Position numbers and translations under genes: made by a program. The notes under the pieces were generated by a model. That model saw only the letters and a list, made by a program, of their open reading frames with translations. It had not been told where the DNA came from and made no database searches. From Betaproteobacteria bacterium HGW-Betaproteobacteria-6 (GTDB lineage: Bacteria > Pseudomonadota > Gammaproteobacteria > Burkholderiales > Rhodocyclaceae), in contig PHCF01000021.1 of the NCBI GenBank assembly GCA_002842145.1, positions 1-39,151 on the forward strand: DNA of 39,151 nucleotides, in the 5' to 3' direction. Positions 15,735 through 24,810 of the stretch are shown in pieces; position 1 is the stretch's first letter, and every line of letters begins with the position of its first letter.

Positions 15735-17657
15735 TTACGCCGGGTTCCCGGCACGCGCTTCAAGATCTTCCCAGCGTTCGAGCAGGTTCATGAGTTCTTC
15801 GTCGATCACCGCCAGGCGCTCGGAGGCTTTTTGCGCCGCAGCCGGGTCGGTCTGGTAAAGCGAGCCATCTTCGAGGCGTTTGCTCAGCTCGACCTGTTCG
15901 GACTCCAGCCCGGCGATCTTGTCGGGCAGCGACTCGAGTTCGCGCTGCTCTTTCCACGACAGCTTCTCGCCCTTTGCCTTGACCGGTTCGGCCGCTTTGG
16001 CGACCGGCTTCGGATCGGCCTTCTGCTTCGGCGCCTCCCTGGCCAGACTGGCCTTGTAAGCGGCCCAGTCGCTGTAGCCGCCGGCGTACTCCTGCCAGGT
16101 GCCATCGCCTTCGGCGGCGATGGTCTGGGTGACTACGTTGTCGATGAAGGTCCGGTCGTGGCTGACCAGGAACAGCGTGCCCTGGTAGGTCTGCAGCAAC
16201 TCTTCGAGCAATTCCAGGGTTTCGATGTCGAGGTCGTTGGTCGGCTCGTCGAGCACCAGCACGTTGGCCGGCTTGGCGAACAGGCGAGCCAGCAACAGGC
16301 GGTTGCGTTCGCCGCCGGACAGCGAACTGACCGGCGAACGGGCGCGCTCGGGCGCGAACAGGAAATCCTCCAGATAGCCGATCACGTGCTTCTTGGCGCC
16401 GCCGATCTCGACCCAGTCGGAGCCCGGAGAAATGACGTCGGACAAGGTCGAATTGGGATCGAGCTGGGTGCGAAACTGGTCGAAATAGGCGATATCCATT
16501 TTCGTGCCCTGACGCACGATGCCCGAATCCGGCTTGATTTCGTCGAGGATCAACCGCAGCAGGGTCGTCTTGCCGGCGCCATTCGGACCGATCAGGCCGA
16601 TCTTGTCGCCGCGCTGAATGCGGGTTGAGAAATCGCGGACAATTTGCCGTTGACCGTAGGATTTGCAGACGTGCTCGAGTTCAGCCACCAGTTTGCCGCT
16701 CTTGTCGCCGGCATCGAGTTGCAGGTTGACCTTGCCCATCCGCTCGCGCCGGGCCTGACGTTCGGCCCGCAATTGATCAAGCCGCTGGACGCGGAACACG
16801 GCCCGCGTCCGGCGCGCTTCGACGCCCTTGCGAATCCAGATTTCCTCTTCCTTGAGCAGCTTGTCGGCGCGGGCGTTGGCCAGCCCCTCTTCGTGCAACT
16901 GGGCCTCCTTGCGCAGCTGGTATTCCTTGAAGCTGCCGGGATAGCTCGCCAGCTTGCCGCGATCCAGCTCGACGATGCGGGTGCACACGCGATCGAGGAA
17001 GGAACGGTCATGGGTGATGAAAAACAACGTGACGCCGGATTCGATGAGCAGGTTCTCCAGCCATTCGATGGCCGCGATATCGAGGTGGTTGGTCGGCTCG
17101 TCGAGGAGCAGCACCTCGGGCGCCACGGCCAGGGCCTGAGCCAGCGCCAGACGTTTTTTCTGGCCGCCGGACAGGCTGCCGACCTTGGCTTCCGGGTCCA
17201 GCCCGAAACGCTCGATGACGCGTTCGGCCTGCGCCTCGTAAGCCCAGGCCCCCCGCGCCTCGAGTTCGTGTTGCAAGTGGGACATCCGCTCGAGCAAGAC
17301 ATCGTGATCGGCATCAGCTTCGCCCAGCTTGTGCGAGACCTCGTGGTACTCGGCGAGCAGGGCCGAATTTTCGCCCATGCCGGAAATGACCGCCTCAAAA
17401 ACGCTGGCGTCCGCATCGAAAGGCGGCTCCTGCGGCACATAGCCAACGCGGATGCCCGGCTGCACCCAGACCTCGCCATCGTCGAGCCGGCCGCGCCCGG
17501 AACCGGCGGCCATGGCGGCGAGCATGGAGGACTTGCCGGTGCCGTTGCGGCCGATCAGGGCGACCCGCTCGCCCGGATCGAACAGAAAATCGGCGTGATC
17601 GAGGAGCGGCACGTGGCCGTAGGCAAGGCAGGCAGAAGAAAGTTTCAGATAGGGCAT
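15735..17657 (-). CDS. uup: ABC-F family ATPase Uup
   Basis: A 640-residue soluble protein with two ABC modules and no membrane segments. Walker A motifs are GRNGTGKSS and GPNGAGKTT; signatures are LSGGQKKRLALA and LSGGERNRLLLA; Walker B regions are LLLDEPTNHLD and LVLDEPTNDLD. The linker with WIRKGVEARRTRAVFRVQRL is the P-site tRNA interaction motif region of ABC-F proteins. The Lys/Glu-rich C-terminal coiled coil (about 560-635) marks Uup, which binds DNA and ribosomes. The frame is open to 17738, but ATG 17657 (MPYLKLSSACLAYGHV) is the family start. Confidence 0.92.
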   Translation of the reverse strand: MPYLKLSSACLAYGHVPLLDHADFLFDPGERVALIGRNGTGKSSMLAAMAAGSGRGRLDDGEVWVQPGIRVGYVPQEPPFDADASVFEAVISGMGENSALLAEYHEVSHKLGEADADHDVLLERMSHLQHELEARGAWAYEAQAERVIERFGLDPEAKVGSLSGGQKKRLALAQALAVAPEVLLLDEPTNHLDIAAIEWLENLLIESGVTLFFITHDRSFLDRVCTRIVELDRGKLASYPGSFKEYQLRKEAQLHEEGLANARADKLLKEEEIWIRKGVEARRTRAVFRVQRLDQLRAERQARRERMGKVNLQLDAGDKSGKLVAELEHVCKSYGQRQIVRDFSTRIQRGDKIGLIGPNGAGKTTLLRLILDEIKPDSGIVRQGTKMDIAYFDQFRTQLDPNSTLSDVISPGSDWVEIGGAKKHVIGYLEDFLFAPERARSPVSSLSGGERNRLLLARLFAKPANVLVLDEPTNDLDIETLELLEELLQTYQGTLFLVSHDRTFIDNVVTQTIAAEGDGTWQEYAGGYSDWAAYKASLAREAPKQKADPKPVAKAAEPVKAKGEKLSWKEQRELESLPDKIAGLESEQVELSKRLEDGSLYQTDPAAAQKASERLAVIDEELMNLLERWEDLEARAGNPA

Positions 17658-17762
17658 GGCACGCTTTGAAGCAGCACCGAGCCGGCGCCGCGTTGGGAGA
17701 CCTGGCATTTTAGCCGGTTGCCGGGGAGCCGATGCCATCTATCGCAAGGTCGGTCACATCGG

Positions 17763-17768
17763 TACAAT
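17763..17768 (+). promoter_or_regulatory. Likely -10 box of tRNA-Arg
   Basis: TACAAT at 17763-17768, 14 bases before the tRNA 5' end. No convincing -35 box at 16-18 bases. Confidence 0.4.
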
Positions 17769-17782
17769 TCGGCCTCTTGCGC

Positions 17783-17857
17783 GTCTCCATAGTTAAATGG
17801 ATATAACGGCTCCCTCCTAAGGAGCAGTTCCTGGTTCGATTCCGGGTGGGGACGCCA
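17783..17857 (+). tRNA. tRNA-Arg (anticodon CCU)
   Basis: A 75-base tRNA with encoded CCA. The acceptor stem is GTCTCCA/TGGGGAC with discriminator G. The D arm reads TAGTTAAATGGATATAAC, as in E. coli argW. The anticodon arm is GCTCC-CTCCTAA-GGAGC with CCT at the anticodon, and the T arm contains GGTTCGATTCC. It lies 22 bases before the spermidine-synthase-like gene. Confidence 0.95.
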
Positions 17858-17879
17858 GCCCTCTTTCGTCCCTCCCGCC

Positions 17880-18656
17880 ATGAAGCCGGCCAGAAAAACT
17901 CCCCGACATTCCGTCGACATCAGCGAAGACGGCGGCGTCCGCAACCTCCATTTCGGCTCCGAGTGGATACAGGGCGCCATGCGCATTGCCCGGCCGTGGT
18001 CGCTGGAACTGGCCTACACGCGGGAAATGATGGCCGGGCTGCTCATGCGGCCGACCGGCACCTGGCCGCGCAACGCGCTGCTCGTCGGCCTGGGTGCTGG
18101 TTCGCTTGCCAAGTTCATTTATCGCTACCTGCCCGATTGCCGGATCACGGTGGTCGAGATCAATCCGCAAGTCGAGTTCATCGCCCGCCAGTATTTCAAG
18201 CTGCCCGACGATCCGCGCCGGCTCGATGTAGTGATCGGCTGCGGCGCCGATTACATGCTGGGCGGCGACAAACGTTTCGACATGATCCTGGTCGACGGTT
18301 TCGATCCCGACGCCAAGGCCGGCGCCCTCGACACCGAGCCGTTCTACCAGGCCTGCCGCGCCCGCCTCAGCGACAAAGGGCTGTGCAGCTTCAACCTGCT
18401 CGGCTGGAACCGGGGTTTCAAGGGCAGCGTCGAGCGCATCGACGCCGCGTTCGATGGCCGCGTCGCCGTTTTTCCTTCCTGCGACAGCGGCAACACCATC
18501 GCCTTCGCGACGGGAGGCGAGCCGATCGATGTCTCGCTCGACGACTTGCGCGCCAGCGCCACGCAACTGAAAAAGGACACGCGTCTCGACCTGTTGCCGA
18601 CCATCAGCCGCCTGCAACTGAGCCACTCGCTGCCGGATGGCCGCCTGCGCATCTGA
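17880..18656 (+). CDS. Spermidine synthase-like protein (SpeE-type methyltransferase fold)
   Basis: A 258-residue protein of the spermine/spermidine synthase family. ALLVGLGAGSLAKFIYRYLP is the nucleotide-binding glycine loop, VVEINPQVEFIARQYF the acidic second strand, and ADYMLGGDKRFDMILVDGFD the substrate-side loop with the Asp pair region. The N-terminal beta domain is short. Many family members of this size without the full polyamine-binding motif are not proven aminopropyltransferases, so the exact reaction is uncertain. It is close behind tRNA-Arg; no clear Shine-Dalgarno is visible before the ATG. Confidence 0.8.
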   Translation: MKPARKTPRHSVDISEDGGVRNLHFGSEWIQGAMRIARPWSLELAYTREMMAGLLMRPTGTWPRNALLVGLGAGSLAKFIYRYLPDCRITVVEINPQVEFIARQYFKLPDDPRRLDVVIGCGADYMLGGDKRFDMILVDGFDPDAKAGALDTEPFYQACRARLSDKGLCSFNLLGWNRGFKGSVERIDAAFDGRVAVFPSCDSGNTIAFATGGEPIDVSLDDLRASATQLKKDTRLDLLPTISRLQLSHSLPDGRLRI

Positions 18657-18797
18657 CGCCGAACAAGCTTGCCTTTTCCGATTTTTGAGCCAGAATTAAT
18701 TGATCCTCCACCGACAATAACGACAAGGCGGACAGAACAAAAATAACAAGCAGGGTTGTCAACCTGACTTATTATTTTTCCTATCCAGGAGGAGCAA

Positions 18798-19064
18798 ATG
18801 TTGTCTTTTCAGGACGTTATCGACTATTGCGACCTTGATGAAGGCGAAATCGAGGCCATCGCAGAACATGAACACATTCCCGTCACGGTTGCCGCCGAAA
18901 TGAGTGAAAACCTGCTGTGCACGCCCGACGGCGTCTGCCGCCTGCACTCGATGATCATCGAGAACATGCAGCGCGCCATCGAAGCCGGGCGCTACGAGCA
19001 CGTCAAGGATCTGGCGCAAACCTACGAACACCTGCAGCGGACGCATCCGATCCCGTCGAATTAA
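18798..19064 (+). CDS. Hypothetical 88-residue protein
   Basis: A small acidic protein with a strong ribosome binding site (AGGAGGAGC, ending about 5 bases before the ATG) and its own terminator, so it is very likely expressed. Its middle contains LLCTPDGVCRLHSMIIENMQ, with two Cys near the centre, and helical segments on both sides (EGEIEAIAEHEHIP and YEHVKDLAQTYEHL). No membrane segment or signal peptide. I do not recognise the family. It precedes the convergent narXL pair, so a link to nitrate signalling is possible but unsupported. Confidence 0.7.
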   Translation: MLSFQDVIDYCDLDEGEIEAIAEHEHIPVTVAAEMSENLLCTPDGVCRLHSMIIENMQRAIEAGRYEHVKDLAQTYEHLQRTHPIPSN

Positions 19065-19091
19065 AGACGCAAGCGGAAGTACGCAGGCTGT

Positions 19092-19124
19092 AAAAAGCCC
19101 GACCGAAACGGTCGGGCTTTCATT
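19092..19124. terminator. Bidirectional intrinsic terminator
   Basis: A 12-bp perfect stem AAAGCCCGACCG/CGGTCGGGCTTT with an AAA loop (19094-19120), flanked by A- and T-rich bases. It sits between the 88-residue ORF and the convergent narL gene. Confidence 0.85.
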
Positions 19125-19130
19125 TCAAAT

Positions 19131-19160
19131 TTGGCCAAAATTTCCGGTTGACCGTGGGAG
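19131..19160 (+). repeat. Dispersed intergenic motif, copy 3
   Basis: TTGGCCAAAA followed by TTTCCGGTTGACCGTGGGAG. It lies just after the terminator and before the narL stop. It is nearly identical over about 33 bases to the copy at 30.07 kb, including TCGCC after the core. Confidence 0.65.
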
Positions 19161-19168
19161 TCGCCCGG

Positions 19169-19834
19169 TCAGGCGTGGCGGGGCTGGGCGTAACCGTGTT
19201 CCACCGCGTAGAGCGCGACCTGCACGCGGCTGCTCATGTTCAGTTTCTTGAAAATGTTCTGCACGTGAATTTTGACCGTGCTCTCGGCCAGATCGAGCTT
19301 GCGGGCGATTTCCTTGTTGCTCTCGCCATGCGCCAGGGAAAGCAGGATATCGCGTTCGCGCGGGGAAAAACGGTCGCGCTCGCTGCCCACCGGTTCGGCC
19401 TTGGGCGGATTGCGCACGCCCTGGATCAGTTTCGCCGTCATTTGCTGCGAGACGACGGATTCCCCCTGGGCGGCGCGACGAATGGCATCGACCAGGGCAT
19501 CGGTTTCGATATTCTTGAGCAGATAACCGCTGGCCCCGGCCCGCAGCGCATCGACGAGATCCTGCGCATCTTCCGACACGGTCAGCATGAGTACACTGAC
19601 TTCCGGCATTTCCTCGGCGATGACCTTGACCGCTTCGAGCCCCGAAACGCCAGGCATGTGGAGATCGAGCAAGGTAACGTCGGGTTTCAGTGAGCGGACG
19701 CGCTTGATGCCTTCGAGCCCGTCGCCCGCTTCGCCGACGACCTCGAAGTCATCGTTGCGCTGAAGCAGCGACTTGATGCCGCTACGAAAGAGAGTGTGAT
19801 CGTCAACCAGCAGGACACGGATTTTTTCGCTCAT
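19169..19834 (-). CDS. narL: Nitrate/nitrite response regulator NarL
   Basis: A 221-residue NarL/FixJ regulator. The receiver domain has the acidic pair VDDH at 10-13, the phospho-acceptor Asp 57 in LLDLHMPG, and the Lys in LLKNIE. The C-terminal LuxR-type helix-turn-helix is SPRERDILLSLAHGESNKEI through STVKIHVQNIFKKLNM. The gene starts two bases after the narX stop, so the pair is co-translated. Family knowledge: NarL binds heptamer sites and controls respiratory nitrate genes. Its targets are probably mostly outside this window, and I did not find convincing paired heptamers here. Confidence 0.92.
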   Translation of the reverse strand: MSEKIRVLLVDDHTLFRSGIKSLLQRNDDFEVVGEAGDGLEGIKRVRSLKPDVTLLDLHMPGVSGLEAVKVIAEEMPEVSVLMLTVSEDAQDLVDALRAGASGYLLKNIETDALVDAIRRAAQGESVVSQQMTAKLIQGVRNPPKAEPVGSERDRFSPRERDILLSLAHGESNKEIARKLDLAESTVKIHVQNIFKKLNMSSRVQVALYAVEHGYAQPRHA

Positions 19835-19836
19835 TT

Positions 19837-21777
19837 TCAGGCAACCTCTTTGTTTTCGCGGGGCAGGGTCAATGTAACGCGGGAGCCGTTACCGGGTTTC
19901 GATGCGACGCGACATTCACCGCCAATACGGTGTGCGCGCTCGCGCATGATTTTCAGACCGACATGACGATCGGACAAGCAATTCGGATCATTTTCCGGAT
20001 CGAAGCCGACACCATCATCCTCGATTTCGACGCCAATCCGTCCGATTTCACGTTTGACGACGACCCGGACCTGGCTGGCTCTGGCATGTTTGCGGATATT
20101 GGACAGGGATTCCTGGACGATGTGCATGATCTGAATTTCGTCGGTCGGAACCTGTGCCGCGCCGCTGCCGATGCGCTCGAAAACCGTGGCGATCCCGGTC
20201 TGCCCCTCAAATTTCTCCAGCGTGCTCCGGATGGCCGTGTCGAGGTCGGTCTGATGGACCCGCGTGCGAAAGTGGACGAGCAGTTCGCGCACATCGTCGT
20301 AGCTTTCCTGGACGCCTTCACGTAGCTGGCCGGCTGTCTGCATGGCTTCGTCGACCTTGCCCTTGCGTAGCGAATCCTGCAGCAGCTGGACCTGGATATT
20401 GAGGAAAGCGAGGCCCTGGGCGATGGAGTCGTGCAACTCCTGAGCGAGCAGGTTGCGCTCCTCGGAAACGGCCAGTTCCTTTTCGCGCGACTTGAGGCGC
20501 TGGTTTTCGATGGCTACGCCAAGGTGATGCCCGAGCGTTTCGAGCAGATGGACTTGTTGCTCGGACAGCGCCTGCGGCCGCTTGAAATAGAGGTTGTAGA
20601 CGCCAAGTTTCTGTTTGTCGTAAAGAATGCTGAAAGCAGTCGCCGTGGCAAACCCTTCGCGGATGCAGGTCCGCAATTTCATGCCCGGCGGCGGGTTGAC
20701 CGTAGCAAAGGCAGCCGAAACGCCGGTCTGGAAGACCTCGCCGCACAGGCAGTCGCCGCAGTTCATTTCGGCCTCGTGGTCGAGGAAATCCACGGACAGA
20801 CCTTGATGGGTGATCAGAAACAGCCTGTCCAACTGCTGCTCGTACATGCGCACGGCACCGGCATCCGCCCCCAGGGCGTTCATGATCCGCTCGAGAAAGC
20901 CCTCGCTGAGCACCGTCACCGGGGCCGGCTCGCTGAGAAAAGTGGTCACCGAATAGAGGATGCTCAGTTCGTGATTGCGCTGGGCAAGACGGCGGGTTTC
21001 GGCCTCGACGCGCTGCTCCAGGGTGTTGTAAACGTCCTCGAGATGCTCGGCCATCTGGTTGAAACCGAAGGCCAGGCCGCCCAGTTCATCATCGCTGGCA
21101 ACCGGGACGCGCACTGTCAGGTCGTCGCTCGTCATGCGCTGCATGCCGGCATGCAGCACGCCGACGGGACCGATAACCAGCCGCGAGAAATAGTGGATCA
21201 GAATGACCGTGCCGATGATGGCCAGCGCGACCAGCGCCGCCTGCACGGTGCGCAGCAGATTGGTATCCAGGGCGTAGGTGCGTTCCATCGCCAACGCCAA
21301 TTCATTGATCTTGCTGACGAAAGGTTCAAGCTCGCGGTCGAAACGATCCAACGCCCCTTCGCGCTCGGCCCGTACTCCGCCCAGATAACCGGCGACCAGT
21401 GGTCGCACCGTTTCCCGCCAGGTCTGCTCAACCGTTTGCAGACGTTCCTGCACCTCGGCATTGCGCGGAGGCGACAGCGGACGTTCCGGGTCGCCGTGTT
21501 GCAGGTCGCGCAGAACCTTGTCGAAACGCAGCATTTCTTCGCCCAGCGCCTGCGCCGCCCCCACTTCCGGCGCCTTCGCCTCGAGATCGCGCGCCATCAA
21601 ATGGCCCATGCGGTAGGTCCGCATGCGCTGGCTGCCGGCATCGTTGATTGCCGCGGCAACCCCCTCCAGTTGCCAGGAAATGAGCAACGTCAGCCCGATA
21701 GCCGTCGCGGCAACCAGGAAAAAGGCCACCAATATGCCGATGATCTTGCGCGACAGCTTGCCCGGGTTGGCTAGCAT
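19837..21777 (-). CDS. narX: Nitrate/nitrite sensor histidine kinase NarX
   Basis: A 646-residue membrane sensor. Transmembrane helix 1 spans about residues 12-34. The periplasmic P-box NDAGSQRMRTYRMG at about 45-58 is the nitrate-binding helix. A second transmembrane helix (about 175-200) leads to HAMP, then a GAF-like region with the Cys cluster CGDCLCG, then HisKA_3 with the phospho-acceptor His near 449 (AQELHDSIAQGLAF), and an HATPase domain (DDGVGFDPEN). All functional motifs are present. The open frame reaches 21846, but ATG 21777 (MLANPGKLSRKIIG) gives the normal short cytoplasmic N-terminus. Confidence 0.92.
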   Translation of the reverse strand: MLANPGKLSRKIIGILVAFFLVAATAIGLTLLISWQLEGVAAAINDAGSQRMRTYRMGHLMARDLEAKAPEVGAAQALGEEMLRFDKVLRDLQHGDPERPLSPPRNAEVQERLQTVEQTWRETVRPLVAGYLGGVRAEREGALDRFDRELEPFVSKINELALAMERTYALDTNLLRTVQAALVALAIIGTVILIHYFSRLVIGPVGVLHAGMQRMTSDDLTVRVPVASDDELGGLAFGFNQMAEHLEDVYNTLEQRVEAETRRLAQRNHELSILYSVTTFLSEPAPVTVLSEGFLERIMNALGADAGAVRMYEQQLDRLFLITHQGLSVDFLDHEAEMNCGDCLCGEVFQTGVSAAFATVNPPPGMKLRTCIREGFATATAFSILYDKQKLGVYNLYFKRPQALSEQQVHLLETLGHHLGVAIENQRLKSREKELAVSEERNLLAQELHDSIAQGLAFLNIQVQLLQDSLRKGKVDEAMQTAGQLREGVQESYDDVRELLVHFRTRVHQTDLDTAIRSTLEKFEGQTGIATVFERIGSGAAQVPTDEIQIMHIVQESLSNIRKHARASQVRVVVKREIGRIGVEIEDDGVGFDPENDPNCLSDRHVGLKIMRERAHRIGGECRVASKPGNGSRVTLTLPRENKEVA

Positions 21778-21804
21778 CCTTCGGTTCCGTAGGGAAATTG
21801 GCCA

Positions 21805-21833
21805 ACCATAGCTGCCCGTGGCGCGAAAAGCAA
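21805..21833 (-). promoter_or_regulatory. Possible promoter of narXL
   Basis: On the minus strand TTGCTT (21833-21828), a 17-base spacer and TATGGT (21810-21805), about 28 bases before narX. Moderate matches to consensus. Confidence 0.35.
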
Positions 21834-21884
21834 AGGGCCAGATCAAAAAATCACCAGTTGCTCCGCTCCCCTCCTTGTTTCTGA

Positions 21885-21917
21885 CGAAAAAAAGCCCGCC
21901 GTGTTGGGACGGCGGGC
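21885..21917 (-). terminator. Intrinsic terminator of the nas/nrt operon
   Basis: On the minus strand a 9-bp stem GCCCGCCGT/ACGGCGGGC with a 6-base loop (21917-21894) is followed by a T-run. It lies 22 bases after the nrtCD stop. Confidence 0.9.
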
Positions 21918-21939
21918 CGGTTTCATGGCTGGCGATGCC

Positions 21940-23679
21940 TCAAGCGTGATCGCATTCGGCCAGGAAGGTGAGCAATTCCTCGCGCAGGCGGTAATAGTCC
22001 GGATGTTCGAGCAACATCTTGCGCGAACGCGGGCGCGGCAGGTCCACTTCGAGAATCTTGCCGACCTTGGCGCGCGGGCCGTTGGTCATCATCACCACAC
22101 GATCGGCGAGCAGGATGGCCTCGTCGACGTCGTGGGTGATGACCATGGCGGTCAGTTTCTCGCGGCTCCAGACATCCATCAGCACTTCCTGCAACTCCCA
22201 GCGCGTCAGCGAATCGAGCATGCCGAACGGCTCGTCGAGCAGCAGCAACTTGGGCGACAGCGCGAAGGCGCGGGCAATGCCGACCCGTTGCTTCATGCCG
22301 TTCGACAGTTCCGCTGCCTTCTTGCTCATCGCATCGGCCAGGCCGACGCGGCTCAGGAAGTGGGTGACGATATCGCGGCGTTCGGCCTTGCTGGCGTGCG
22401 GATAGACCTGCTCAACGCCGAGCGCCACGTTGTCGTAGGCGCTCAGCCAGGGAATCAGGCTGGGCGCCTGGAAGACGATGCCGCGATCCGGCCCGGCCGA
22501 ATCGATTTCACGGTTGTCGAGCAGGACGACGCCTTCGCTGATCTCGTTGAGCCCGGCGACCATCGACAGCACCGTCGACTTGCCGCAGCCGGAGTGGCCG
22601 ATGACTGAAACGAACTCGCCCTTCTTCATGCGCAGGTCGAATTTCTCGACGACGGTCAGCGGCCCCTTCTTGGTCGGATAGATCTTGGAGACCTGCGAGA
22701 ACTCGACGTAGCGGTCGTAATGCGGCAAAACCTTGACATCGACGTCCTTGGTCGCCCCCGGGCGCAACTGGGCCAGACTTTCCGCATATTCGGCGCTGGT
22801 ATTCGGCAGCACCTTGGGTAGCGGCACGACATTGCCCGCATCGCCCGCCTGCTCGGCGCCGACCTTCATCAGGTACTCGGTGACCTCCTTGCGCAGGCGC
22901 TTGAACTCCGGGTCGTGATTCATCGCCGTGCGGTCGCGCGGCCGCGCCAGGCGGACCTCGAACTCCGGCCCGAAAGTCGCCCCCGGCCCCGGATTGAGCG
23001 GGATGATGCGGTCGGCCATCAACAAGCCTTCGTCGACGTCGTTGGTGATCAGGATGACGGTCTTCTTTTCCTGTTCCCAGATGCGCAGGATTTCGTCCTG
23101 CAGATTGGCCCGGGTCAGCGCATCAAGCGCCGACAGCGGTTCGTCGAGCAGCAGGATTTCCGGATTGGCCGACAGGGCGCGCGCCACGTTGACCCGCTGG
23201 CGCATGCCGCCGGACAACTCGGCCGGGCGCCGGTCGATGGCGTGGGTCAGGCCGACCATCTCGATGTATTTTTCGGTTCGCGCCTGACGCTCGGCGGCCG
23301 AAATATCGGGAAAAATCTGGTTGACCGCAAGATCGACGTTCTGACGCACGGTCATCCATGGCATCAGCGAGTAGTTCTGGAAAACGACGCCGCGATCCGG
23401 GCCGGGGCCGGCCACCGGCTGGCCCTTGAGGCGGATGTCGCCGCGATCGGCGGCGATCAGGCCGGCAATCAGCGAAATCAGCGTCGTCTTGCCGCTGCCG
23501 GAGAAGCCGACGATGGCCACGAACTCGCCTTCGCGGATGCTCAGGTTGATGTCCTTGAGCACATCGGTAGTCTGCTTGCCGCTGCCGTACGACTTGGACA
23601 GGCCGGTGATCTCGAGGAAGGCCGCCGTAGCTGCCTCCTCAGGCACCAGCACTTCTTCCTTCATGACGGGGAGTCCCAT
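21940..23679 (-). CDS. nrtCD: Nitrate ABC transporter ATP-binding protein, two fused NBDs
   Basis: One polypeptide with two ABC modules of the nitrate/taurine type. Module 1 (about residues 20-255): Walker [10 protein letters not shown], signature LSGGMRQR, Walker [12 protein letters not shown]. Module 2 (about 325-560): [28 protein letters not shown]. Module 1 has Asn at the switch His position (ITNDVDE) while module 2 keeps His (ITHDVDE), suggesting one weak ATP site. Unlike cyanobacterial NrtC there is no NrtA-like C-terminal domain. AGGAG sits six bases before the ATG at 23679, which is preferred over the ATG at 23685 that abuts it. It is 15 bases after nrtB and followed by the operon terminator. 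Confidence 0.88.
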   Translation of the reverse strand: MGLPVMKEEVLVPEEAATAAFLEITGLSKSYGSGKQTTDVLKDINLSIREGEFVAIVGFSGSGKTTLISLIAGLIAADRGDIRLKGQPVAGPGPDRGVVFQNYSLMPWMTVRQNVDLAVNQIFPDISAAERQARTEKYIEMVGLTHAIDRRPAELSGGMRQRVNVARALSANPEILLLDEPLSALDALTRANLQDEILRIWEQEKKTVILITNDVDEGLLMADRIIPLNPGPGATFGPEFEVRLARPRDRTAMNHDPEFKRLRKEVTEYLMKVGAEQAGDAGNVVPLPKVLPNTSAEYAESLAQLRPGATKDVDVKVLPHYDRYVEFSQVSKIYPTKKGPLTVVEKFDLRMKKGEFVSVIGHSGCGKSTVLSMVAGLNEISEGVVLLDNREIDSAGPDRGIVFQAPSLIPWLSAYDNVALGVEQVYPHASKAERRDIVTHFLSRVGLADAMSKKAAELSNGMKQRVGIARAFALSPKLLLLDEPFGMLDSLTRWELQEVLMDVWSREKLTAMVITHDVDEAILLADRVVMMTNGPRAKVGKILEVDLPRPRSRKMLLEHPDYYRLREELLTFLAECDHA

Positions 23680-23694
23680 GTTCATCTCCTAGGC

Positions 23695-24717
23695 TCAGGC
23701 GGCTTCGCCGAAGCTGACCAGTTGCTGCAAAGTAGCCATCATGCGGTCGAGCAGGAAGCCGACGAAACCGATGGTGAACACGGCGACCATGATGCGGCCG
23801 AGCGAGTGCGAGCTGCCGTTCTGGAACTCATCCCAGACGAACTTGCCGAGGCCGGGATTCTGGGCCAGCATTTCGGCGGCGATCAGCACCATCCAGCCCA
23901 CACCGAGCGCCAGGCGCAAGCCGGTGAAGATCAACTTGAGCGACGACGGCAGGACGATCTTGGTGACCTTGGTCCAGGCCGACAGGCGCAGCACCTTGGA
24001 AACGTTCATCAGGTCCTTGTCGATCGAGGCGACGCCAACCGCGGTGTTGATCAGCGTCGGCCAAAGCGAGCACAGGGTCACGGTGATCGCCGAGACGATG
24101 AAGGATTTCTCGAACATCGGGTTGTCGGAGACATAGACCGCGCTGATCACGATGGTGACGATGGGCAGCCAGGCCAGCGGCGAGACCGGCCGGAAAATCT
24201 GGATCAGTGGATTGATGGCGATCTGGAAGGTGCGCGACAGGCCGCACAGGATGCCCAGCGGGATGGCGACCACGGTACCGATGAAGAAGCCGGTGAACAC
24301 CGTATAGAGGCTGGTCACGATCTGGTCGAGATAGGTCCGCTTGCCGGTCCAGTTGCGCATCGTCACGTCGGCCTTGGGATCTTCGGCCAGCGCTTCGGCG
24401 ACACGTTTCTTCTGGCGTTCGTAGAAGGCGGCTTCCTTTTCGCGCTCGGCGTAGTGATCGGCAACCAGGCCCTTGGCCTCTTCCAGTACCTGCCCCGGCC
24501 CCGGAATCTCACCCAGGCTGGTCTGTACGCCGGAGGCAAGCACGCTCCAGATGGTCAGGAAGATGGCGAAAGCCATGATCGGCACGCCAATCTGCAACAG
24601 GATCTCGCGCAGTTGTTCGCGCGGGTCTTCCCCGGCAGCCAGACGCACGAACGGGACGAACCACGTGAGCCCCGTCTTGGTAAAGAAATTTGCAAGTTGA
24701 TTCAGCATTTTGGTCAC
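23695..24717 (-). CDS. nrtB: Nitrate ABC transporter permease NrtB
   Basis: A 340-residue integral membrane subunit of the nitrate importer. About six to seven hydrophobic segments are visible, with a long hydrophilic insert at about 75-130 after the first one. The binding-protein-dependent permease loop that docks the ATPase is WTKVTKIVLPSSLKLIFTGL with the usual EAA-like pattern. SPLAWLPIVTIVISAVYVSD resembles other NrtB/SsuC proteins. Together with NrtA and the fused ATPase it makes a complete ABC importer, all on the minus strand. Confidence 0.92.
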   Translation of the reverse strand: MTKMLNQLANFFTKTGLTWFVPFVRLAAGEDPREQLREILLQIGVPIMAFAIFLTIWSVLASGVQTSLGEIPGPGQVLEEAKGLVADHYAEREKEAAFYERQKKRVAEALAEDPKADVTMRNWTGKRTYLDQIVTSLYTVFTGFFIGTVVAIPLGILCGLSRTFQIAINPLIQIFRPVSPLAWLPIVTIVISAVYVSDNPMFEKSFIVSAITVTLCSLWPTLINTAVGVASIDKDLMNVSKVLRLSAWTKVTKIVLPSSLKLIFTGLRLALGVGWMVLIAAEMLAQNPGLGKFVWDEFQNGSSHSLGRIMVAVFTIGFVGFLLDRMMATLQQLVSFGEAA

Positions 24718-24723
24718 CTGTCA

Positions 24724-24799
24724 TTCGCCCGAGGCGAACTGTTCTCTTGTTCAAAAACTTCCCCGTGACGGGCGGCCGGCCGGTCAAGGCCTGCCGCCC
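24724..24799 (-). other. Intercistronic hairpins between nrtA and nrtB
   Basis: Two inverted repeats fill the 93-base gap. The first (24770-24799) has 7+4 bp arms, GGGCGGC-x-GGCC and complement, around a 6-base loop with one mismatch. The second (24724-24738) is TTCGCC/GGCGAA around 3 bases, just before the nrtB start. No T-run follows directly. Such structures commonly protect the 3' end of binding-protein mRNA and lower expression of downstream genes. Confidence 0.55.
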
Positions 24800-24810
24800 C
24801 GGGTTTGCAC

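Noticed and set aside
17783..17880. tRNA-Arg as an integration (att) site
   Set aside because: No integrase, no direct repeat of the tRNA 3' end and no mobile genes are visible downstream.
20693..20708. GGGTTGACCGTAGCAA inside narX, identical over 16 bases to repeat copy 5
   Set aside because: It codes for a conserved part of NarX (ATVNPPP) and lacks the T-rich arm, so I treat it as chance codon usage rather than a repeat copy.
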